Positions 58,653 through 64,000 of a stretch of DNA of 64,000 bases are shown piece after piece. A program made the position numbers and the translations under genes. This DNA is from Natronolimnobius baerhuensis (GTDB lineage Archaea > Halobacteriota > Halobacteria > Halobacteriales > Natrialbaceae), in the NCBI RefSeq assembly GCF_002177135.1, contig NZ_MWPH01000001.1:1116001-1180000 (forward strand), given 5' to 3'. The notes under the pieces are model-generated. The model searched no databases. It was not told the DNA's origin and was given only the letters and a program-made list of their open reading frames with translations. How positions within the stretch are numbered: position 1 is the first letter of the stretch; the number at the start of each line of letters is the position of its first letter.

Positions 58653-60425
58653 ATGAGCGATGCAGGCGACGCCAATGTCCCGGAACCCCCCGACAGCGAG
58701 ACCGCCGAGCAGGGGTCCGTCGAGGTTCTCGGGACGGCCCACGTTTCCCAGGCCAGCGTCGATGACGTCCACGAAGCAGTCGACAGAGAACAACCCGATA
58801 TCGTCGCCGTCGAACTCGACGAAGGGCGATATCAGCAGATGCAAGGCGGCACACCCGACGACCTCGAGGCCAAAGACCTCCTTTCGGGTAACACCGTCTT
58901 CCAGTTCTTAGCGTACTGGATGCTCTCGTACGTCCAGTCACGACTCGGCGACCAGTTCGACATCGAACCTGGCGCGGACATGAAAGCCGGCATTGACGCC
59001 GCCGAGCGAAACGGCAGCGGCGTCGCGCTGGTCGACCGCGACATTCAGATTACGATCCAGCGGTTCTGGCGGCGGTTATCGTTTACCGAGAAGTTGAAAA
59101 TGGTCGGCGGGCTCGCACTCGGGATTACGAACCCGAAAACCATCGGGCTCGCCTTTGGCGCCGTTGGCGGCGCACTCCTCGGATTCGTCTTCGCCGCGTT
59201 CATCTCGCCGTATCTTGGTCTCGGCGAGACGCTGTTGCTCGGCATCACCGCCACCTCGACGCTGCAGTACGTCGGCGCAGTCGGACTCGGAACTGCTGGT
59301 GGCCTCTTCATCGGCCTCCTGTTTATCCCCTCTATCGAATCCGCCGACAGATACACTGGCGGCCTCCTCGATGGCTTTTCACTCAGTCTCGTCATCGGCG
59401 TGCTTGTCGGAATCGCGGGGAGCCTCGCGTTGGTCGCCACCAGCACGTTCGTCGGCCCGTTCTCCGCAGGCGCACTCGAGAGCGCTGGCATCTACACCAT
59501 CCGTGGCGGCGTTGGACTGCTCGCAGGGCTCGGAATCGGCGTGACGCTCGGAGCCATACTGGGGCTCGTCCTCAGTGCACTCGGCGGTGACGTCGAGGAA
59601 GTCGAGCAGATCGATATCGAGGAGATGACCGACGGCGACGTCGTCGCCGCGATGATGGAGGAGTTCCGCCAGTTCAGCCCCCGCGGTGCAAACGCCCTAA
59701 TCGACGAACGCGACGCCTATATCGCCCACAACCTGCACGCGCTTCGCCAACAGGGGCACGACGTGCTCGCCGTCGTCGGTGCCGGGCACAAAGCCGGCAT
59801 CGAGAACTACCTCCTGAACCCCGACCAACTCCCACCGATGGAGTCGCTCACCGGCACGGCCTCGAGTCGGCGGTTCTCGCCGCTGAAAATCTTCGGCTAC
59901 CTCGTGATGCTCGGCTTCTTCGGGTTTTTCTTCCTGCTGATTATGGCGGGCGTCCAGAACACCTTCCTCCTGCAATTGTTCCTCGCGTGGTTCCTGTTTA
60001 ACGGCATCTTCGCGTTTACGCTCGCCCGGCTCGCAGGTGCACGTTGGACCAGCGCCGGCGTCGGCGGCCTCGTGGCGTGGCTGACGAGTATCAACCCGCT
60101 GATCGCGCCAGGCTGGTTCGCGGGCTACGTCGAACTCAAACACCGACCGGTCAACGTCCGCGACATCCAGACGCTGAACGAAATCGTCGGCGACACCGAG
60201 CGACCAGTTGGCGAGGCGATGGACGACATGTTCAATGTCCCGCTGTTCCGACTCATCATGATCGTCGCGCTGACGAACATTGGAAGTCTCATCGCGACCG
60301 TCCTCTTCCCGCTGGTCGTGTTGCCGTATCTGGCACCCGGTATCGGCGGCGTCGATGCACTGATGGCTGAACTGCTCCAGGGCGCTCAAAACAGCCTCGA
60401 GTTACTCCGTGGCCTCATTCCATGA
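58653..60425 (+). CDS. TraB-family membrane protein
   Basis: The 590-residue protein has the N-terminal TraB strand GSVEVLGTAHVSQASVDDVHEAV and VAVELDEGRYQQM. The second half of the TraB core (VVAAMMEEFRQFSPRGANALIDERDAYIAHNL, VLAVVGAGHKAGIENYL) comes only after an insertion of about 145 residues of hydrophobic Gly-rich helices. Four more helices and a cytoplasmic end follow. TraB/PrgY proteins are putative proteases or pheromone-inhibitor-like; the archaeal role is unknown. Its stop overlaps the M50 gene (ATGA). Confidence 0.88.
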   Translation: MSDAGDANVPEPPDSETAEQGSVEVLGTAHVSQASVDDVHEAVDREQPDIVAVELDEGRYQQMQGGTPDDLEAKDLLSGNTVFQFLAYWMLSYVQSRLGDQFDIEPGADMKAGIDAAERNGSGVALVDRDIQITIQRFWRRLSFTEKLKMVGGLALGITNPKTIGLAFGAVGGALLGFVFAAFISPYLGLGETLLLGITATSTLQYVGAVGLGTAGGLFIGLLFIPSIESADRYTGGLLDGFSLSLVIGVLVGIAGSLALVATSTFVGPFSAGALESAGIYTIRGGVGLLAGLGIGVTLGAILGLVLSALGGDVEEVEQIDIEEMTDGDVVAAMMEEFRQFSPRGANALIDERDAYIAHNLHALRQQGHDVLAVVGAGHKAGIENYLLNPDQLPPMESLTGTASSRRFSPLKIFGYLVMLGFFGFFFLLIMAGVQNTFLLQLFLAWFLFNGIFAFTLARLAGARWTSAGVGGLVAWLTSINPLIAPGWFAGYVELKHRPVNVRDIQTLNEIVGDTERPVGEAMDDMFNVPLFRLIMIVALTNIGSLIATVLFPLVVLPYLAPGIGGVDALMAELLQGAQNSLELLRGLIP

Positions 60426-61057
60426 GCATGCAAACGACTCGCCGGTCGGAGCCGGACCTTACCTTCAGCAGCAAGGAACTGTTCGATCTCGCGGTCGCCT
60501 GGATTGTCCTGAGCGTCGCGTTCGCGCTGTTGTTCGAGCCGATTCACCGCGTTGCTGGCGTCACTGTCGGCTCGTTCGTGACGATGATCGGGCTGAGCTT
60601 CGTCACCGTGGGCGTTGCATTCCTCTTACACGAACTCGCCCACAAGGTCGTCGCAATCGAGTACGGCCAACTCGCGGAGTTTCGCGCGGACTACCAGATG
60701 CTGTTTCTGGCGATCATGAGTGCCCTGATCGGCTTTCTTTTCGCTGCTCCCGGGGCTGTCTACCACCGCGGGCGCATCACGAAACGAGAGAACGCGATGA
60801 TCGCCCTGGCCGGCCCGCTGACGAACCACCTACTCGCCGTGCTCTTCTTACCGCTGATGCTGTTCGGTGGCTACCTCGGGCTGATCGGACACATGGGCGT
60901 TTTGATCAACCTCTTTCTCGCCGCGTTCAACATGATCCCGTTCGGCCCACTTGACGGGAAAACGGTCCTGACGTGGAACAAAGCCGCCTTCGGCGCTGTC
61001 TTCGCCGTGAGCGTAATCCTGCTCGTCGGGTTTGCCCTGACGTTTGGCTTCTGGTGA
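60422..61057 (+). CDS. M50 family site-2-type metalloprotease
   Basis: The 211-residue membrane protein has the zinc motif HELAH (residues 70-74) in the first helices and the second metal ligand region FNMIPFGPLDG in a later helix. About six transmembrane segments are present, with no PDZ domain. It may cut membrane-bound regulators. The start overlaps the stop of traB, so the two membrane proteins are probably made together. Confidence 0.9.
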   Translation: MSMQTTRRSEPDLTFSSKELFDLAVAWIVLSVAFALLFEPIHRVAGVTVGSFVTMIGLSFVTVGVAFLLHELAHKVVAIEYGQLAEFRADYQMLFLAIMSALIGFLFAAPGAVYHRGRITKRENAMIALAGPLTNHLLAVLFLPLMLFGGYLGLIGHMGVLINLFLAAFNMIPFGPLDGKTVLTWNKAAFGAVFAVSVILLVGFALTFGFW

Positions 61058-61118
61058 CCCGCTTGACGCGTCGTGCGGGACCGGTGACCTTTTGCTCACC
61101 CCACGCGGTCGTTCGCAC

Positions 61119-62111
61119 ATGACCGATTCAGCGGACAACGAAGATGACGAACGGCTCACCTACGCCGACTCCGGCGTCGATATCGAAGCCAGCGAGGACG
61201 CAACCGCAGCCCTGCTCGAGGCCTTCGGGAGCGACCTTCGAACCGAGTACGCCGGCTTGATCGACATCGGTGACCGCTATCTCGCGCTCGCGACCGACGG
61301 CGTTGGCACGAAACTACTCGTCGCGGAAGCACTCGAGGACTTCTCGACGATTGGGATCGACTGCATCGCGATGAACGTCAACGACCTCGTCGCCGCGGGC
61401 GTCGAACCCGTCGCGTTCGTTGACTACCTCGCCATCGACGAGCCTGACGAGGAGATCACGAATCAGGTCGGTGAGGGACTCGCAGTCGGCTTAGAGCAGT
61501 CAGACTTGACGATGCTCGGTGGCGAAACCGCTGTCATGCCCGACGTCGTGACAGGCTTCGACCTCGCGGGAACCTGCGTCGGACTGGCCGACAAAGACGA
61601 GATCTTCGAGGGCGAGGCCGCAGTCGGCGACGCGCTCGTGGGCTTCCCGTCGAACGGCATCCACTCGAACGGCCTCACGCTCGCTCGCGAAGCCGCGACC
61701 CGCAACCACGACTACACCGACACCTTCCCACTCGATCCTGAGCGCACTATCGGCGAGGAACTCCTGCGCCCGACTCGGATCTATACAGACCTCCTCGAGT
61801 CGATGCACGACCACGACGTTCGCGCGGCGGCCCACGTCACCGGCGGCGGGTGGACGAACCTGCTGCGGATGGGCAAGCGCAACTACGTCATCGAGAATCC
61901 GCTGCCGGCCCAGCCGATCTTCGAGTTCATCCAGGCGGAAGGGAACGTGACCGACGAGGAGATGCACCGGACGTTCAACATGGGAACCGGATTCGTCGTG
62001 GCTCTGCCCGACGAACAGGCCGAATCGCTCGTCGCTGAAACGGACGGACAGCGCATCGGCCGCGTCGAAGACGGCAAAACAGTCGACATTCGCGGATTGA
62101 GCCTCGAGTAA
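61119..62111 (+). CDS. purM: phosphoribosylformylglycinamidine cyclo-ligase
   Basis: PurM closes the imidazole ring, making AIR from FGAM with ATP in purine synthesis. The 330-residue protein has LTYADSGVDIEASEDA, the ATP/Mg motif ALATDGVGTKLLVAE, GIDCIAMNVNDLVAAGVEPVAFVDYL, MLGGETAVMPDVV and AAHVTGGGWTNLLRM. The ATG at 61119 follows a short gap after the M50 gene, so no overlap exists. Confidence 0.96.
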   Translation: MTDSADNEDDERLTYADSGVDIEASEDATAALLEAFGSDLRTEYAGLIDIGDRYLALATDGVGTKLLVAEALEDFSTIGIDCIAMNVNDLVAAGVEPVAFVDYLAIDEPDEEITNQVGEGLAVGLEQSDLTMLGGETAVMPDVVTGFDLAGTCVGLADKDEIFEGEAAVGDALVGFPSNGIHSNGLTLAREAATRNHDYTDTFPLDPERTIGEELLRPTRIYTDLLESMHDHDVRAAAHVTGGGWTNLLRMGKRNYVIENPLPAQPIFEFIQAEGNVTDEEMHRTFNMGTGFVVALPDEQAESLVAETDGQRIGRVEDGKTVDIRGLSLE

Positions 62112-62202
62112 GTTCCACCGACTCGAGGGCACAGGAAAACCCGCTCGAGTCCCCACCCACTGGGGCTGTTCTTTAAATATGATCACGCGGCCAGAGCGGT
62201 GT

Positions 62203-62586
62203 ATGAAACGACGAACGTTTCTGGCAGTAACAGCAACGACGACGACAGCAACGGTCGCCGGTTGCCTCGGCGGAGAGACGCTTTCGGCCGAACTGGCCGA
62301 TGGCGAGACGGAGACCTTCGAAGCCAGCGAGGGCGACGAGTACGACGTTGCAGTCGAGGTCGAAGATGGCGACAACGCAGTTGTCTACCTCAGATACGAT
62401 ATCGAGAAAACGACCGAAGAAATCGAAGACGAAGACGACGCTGCAGCTGCGATTGGTGGGATGTTTAGCGGCCCACTTATCAGCGACCGCGTCGAGGGCG
62501 AGGAGACCTTCGAGGTCGAAATTGAGGCCGACGGCTACTACACGGTTGGCGTCGAAACCGGCGCGGCATCGATTACCATCAGCTAA
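62203..62586 (+). CDS. small secreted lipoprotein (127 aa)
   Basis: It has MKRRTFLAVTATTTTATVAGC, a Tat/lipobox leader with an RR pair and Cys at residue 21, then a beta-rich domain of about 100 residues (EGDEYDVAVEVEDGDNAVVYLRYD, GEETFEVEIEADGYYTVGVE). It is anchored outside the membrane. No family name is recognised. It ends convergently inside the macrodomain gene by 8 bases. Confidence 0.75.
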   Translation: MKRRTFLAVTATTTTATVAGCLGGETLSAELADGETETFEASEGDEYDVAVEVEDGDNAVVYLRYDIEKTTEEIEDEDDAAAAIGGMFSGPLISDRVEGEETFEVEIEADGYYTVGVETGAASITIS

Positions 62587-63073
62587 TCGCCGTTCGTATC
62601 GTTTCGTACTCCTCGTTGCTGTAGGCGATGAGTCGAACGTCCTCGAGCGTCTCCGGGTCGTAGTCCGAAATTTCCTCGGCGATGATCGTCGCGCCTGTCT
62701 CGAAGTCGAATCCGGCGACGCCACAGCCGAGTGCGGGAATCACGAGCGAGCGACAGCCACGGTCGTCGGCTGCCTCGAGTGCGTTTCGAGTCGCGTCGCG
62801 AATGCTGTCCTCAGTTGCCTGTCCGTCCCCGTAGTGGGGCATTGCAGCCGCGTGGATGACGTACTCGGCCTCGAGGTCGTAGGCGTCGGTGACGGCAACG
62901 TCGCCGAGGTCGACAGGACCCTTTGAGGTTGCCGCTGCATTGATTTCGGGGCCAGCCCGTCGTCGGAGTGCACCTGCGACGCCTGAGCCCATCTCGAGAC
63001 TTGTCCCCGCAGCGTTGACAAGCGCGTCGGCGGACTGTGCGGCGATATCACCCTGGATGACATCGAACTCCAT
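62579..63073 (-). CDS. macrodomain (ADP-ribose-binding) protein
   Basis: The 164-residue single macrodomain has FDVIQGDIAAQSADALVNAAG, the GSGVAGALRRRAG loop, DLEAEYVIHAAA and VIPALGCGVAGFDF. It is likely to bind ADP-ribose or remove O-acetyl-ADP-ribose or ADP-ribose from proteins. ATG 63073 is preferred; the longer frame upstream is not family-like. No toxin partner is nearby. Confidence 0.92.
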   Translation of the reverse strand: MEFDVIQGDIAAQSADALVNAAGTSLEMGSGVAGALRRRAGPEINAAATSKGPVDLGDVAVTDAYDLEAEYVIHAAAMPHYGDGQATEDSIRDATRNALEAADDRGCRSLVIPALGCGVAGFDFETGATIIAEEISDYDPETLEDVRLIAYSNEEYETIRTAIS

Positions 63074-63163
63074 ACAGAAAGCACAGACTCGAAGAGTATG
63101 AAACAACACTCGAGACAACTCACCAGTTCCCAAGGACTTAGGCCGACCAAAACCTTTTTAGAA

Positions 63164-63177
63164 TTAGGCTCGCCTAA
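63164..63177 (+). promoter_or_regulatory. DtxR/IdeR-type metal box
   Basis: TTAGGC-TC-GCCTAA is a perfect 6-bp inverted repeat. It lies just downstream of a TATA-like CCTTTTTA (63153-63160) and 9 bp before the DUF7331 start. TTAGG...CCTAA half-sites are characteristic of DtxR-family iron or manganese repressors. Position over the transcription start suggests repression. The dps gene next to it fits an iron-related regulon. Confidence 0.6.
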
Positions 63178-63186
63178 CTCATAGTA

Positions 63187-63351
63187 ATGGACGTTCCCGT
63201 TCGCAGGCAGGAGACAGAGACCGACGACACTGACGAGCCAGCAGCGGTGGTGAGCAGCCACGAACCGCGCCCTGGAAAATACGTTTTCACCGAGCGCGAC
63301 AACACCGACGGCTGGATCGCGACAGATTTCGCTGTCGACCTCGAGCGCTGA
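63187..63351 (+). CDS. DUF7331-like small protein (54 aa)
   Basis: The 54-residue protein has a central PGKYVFTERDNTDGWIATDF segment preceded by an acidic linker. The sequence matches my recollection of the haloarchaeal DUF7331 group (GKYVxxERDNxDAWIxSDxS-like), whose function is unknown. ATG 63187 is preceded by the metal box. It is too short to be reliable on length alone but the box and family pattern support it. Confidence 0.7.
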   Translation: MDVPVRRQETETDDTDEPAAVVSSHEPRPGKYVFTERDNTDGWIATDFAVDLER

Positions 63352-63517
63352 TCTCGGACCTGATTCGCGCCGCCCTCCACACTGATTTGGCGTCACTGCA
63401 GTTACAACACTCTATCTCACTGCGATACTATCGTACCTTTGTCGACCCTACTGAGCGATTCAGCGAGTTATCCTCGAGAAATAGTGGGAGGCCGCTGGGC
63501 AGCCGTCCGCGGTCAGA

Positions 63518-64000
63518 TTACCGTTCTTTCGTCGCGTCTTCGAGCACGAGCGTGTCGTCCTCGAGGTAATGCTCGAAGTGGTGGCCGTCTTCCTCGAGCG
63601 TCACGAGGATTTCACGCAGGATTTCGGCAGTCGCGTAGTCGCCGAGATTATCCGCGAGTTCGATGCTGTCACGCATCGACTCGATGATATCACCGTACAT
63701 CTCGAGGTCGTGCTGGAACATCGTCCGGGCGTCGTAGACGTCTTCGCCCTCGAACTCGACGGTGGCGCGCTCTTGCTGGTTCGCCGGTCCGGAGACGGGA
63801 ACGCCGCCGAGTGCCTGCGCGCGCTCGGCGATGATGTCTGCACCCTCCTCGACGTGCTCGTAGGCCTCCTCGAGGAACTTGTGGAGCGGGAGGAACTCTG
63901 CGCCCTCGACGACCCAGTGGTGCTTTTTGAGTTGGTGATACAGCACGTACGCGTTCGCAAGTTCCGTGTTCAACGCGTCGACGATCTGTTCGGCCTTATC
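63518..64000 (-). CDS. dpsA: Dps family ferritin-like protein (DpsA), partial
   Basis: The 160 C-terminal residues are in the window; the start lies beyond the right edge. The frame runs through DKAEQIVDALNTELANAYVLYHQLKKHHW, then GAEFLPLHKFLEEAYEHVEEGADIIAERAQALGG, the Dps ferroxidase segment with His (HHW) and acidic ligands. It stores iron and protects DNA from oxidants. An internal TTG at 63973 is not a start. Together with the iron box at 63164 it indicates an iron-responsive neighbourhood. Confidence 0.9.
   Translation of the reverse strand, partial: DKAEQIVDALNTELANAYVLYHQLKKHHWVVEGAEFLPLHKFLEEAYEHVEEGADIIAERAQALGGVPVSGPANQQERATVEFEGEDVYDARTMFQHDLEMYGDIIESMRDSIELADNLGDYATAEILREILVTLEEDGHHFEHYLEDDTLVLEDATKER

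Noticed and set aside
1-64000. CRISPR arrays, rRNA genes or replication origins
   Set aside because: No regularly spaced repeats, no rRNA segments and no Orc/Cdc6 gene with flanking origin repeats were seen.
1-64000. Abundance of CTCGAG and scarcity of CTAG as a special system
   Set aside because: It is a genome-wide compositional habit (Leu-Glu codon pairs and known haloarchaeal CTAG avoidance), used only as a hint for taxonomic placement.

Overview
The window is chromosomal DNA of an extremely halophilic archaeon (class Halobacteria). The evidence is strongly acidic proteins, high GC, leaderless-type promoters, twin-arginine lipoproteins, haloarchaeal-only families (HEWD, HalOD1, PRC-barrel, bacterio-opsin-activator HTH, DUF7331/DUF7344/DUF7475/DUF7501-like small proteins), archaeal ribosomal proteins P0/P1/L1/L11 and a haloarchaeal transducer. 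The very frequent CTCGAG hexamer suggests the Natrialbales (Natrinema/Haloterrigena/Natronorubrum-like), but that is inference.

Layout. 1-8.1 kb: CyaB-like CYTH protein (partial), FKBP isomerase, RAD55-like protein, pyrBI, hypothetical proteins, an Asp-rich PRC-barrel protein with a perfect 78-bp tandem duplication, enoyl-CoA hydratase, a bat-type HTH regulator and MobB. 8.1-14.1 kb: tRNA-Lys(CTT) with a partial 3' duplicate and three hairpins, a TrkA_N-DHH protein, a PRC-barrel protein, and the ADP-forming acetyl-CoA synthetase pair. 14.2-20 kb: a small-gene pair, an HTH regulator and a zinc uptake locus (znuB, znuC, znuA, His-rich lipoprotein). A roughly 115-residue zinc-associated domain occurs twice in the lipoprotein and once inside ZnuA. 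20-30.4 kb: YihY membrane protein, then hemE facing hemH and hemG. The space between hemE and hemH holds an accessory island: a degraded paralogue, a HalOD1 protein, a second HTH regulator, an IS200/IS605-type TnpB element that has split the start of an lrp gene, DUF7344 and a GT2.

30.5-38.5 kb: FIST protein plus PAS histidine kinase, thioredoxin-like protein, blue-copper lipoprotein, old-yellow-enzyme homologue, BtpA and a TctA-like permease. 38.6-46.9 kb: ribosomal L12-L10-L1 and, 5.8 kb away, L11. Between them lies a divergent cluster of two membrane proteins, a CDP-alcohol phosphatidyltransferase, an MDR dehydrogenase, a 6-pyruvoyl-tetrahydropterin synthase homologue, a GT4 and a methyltransferase, which looks like an undescribed small-molecule or lipid pathway. 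47-54 kb: CutA, HEWD protein, a transducer, a large protein with an actin-like ATPase domain, a long coiled coil and a C-terminal membrane hairpin, and an MFS transporter. 54-64 kb: small zinc-finger proteins, SHOCT protein, HAD phosphatase, S66 peptidase, thioesterase, a TraB protein with a membrane domain apparently inserted in its catalytic domain, M50 protease, PurM, lipoprotein, macrodomain protein, and an iron-box-controlled DUF7331 gene beside dps (partial).

The strongest candidates for something undescribed are the actin-like/coiled-coil/membrane protein, the shared zinc domain, the pterin-glycosyl-methyl cluster and a 132-bp dispersed 3' element that begins at the stop codons of two unrelated genes. 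No rRNA and no CRISPR array were seen. All identifications come from reading the sequence and remembered family motifs; no database search was run.
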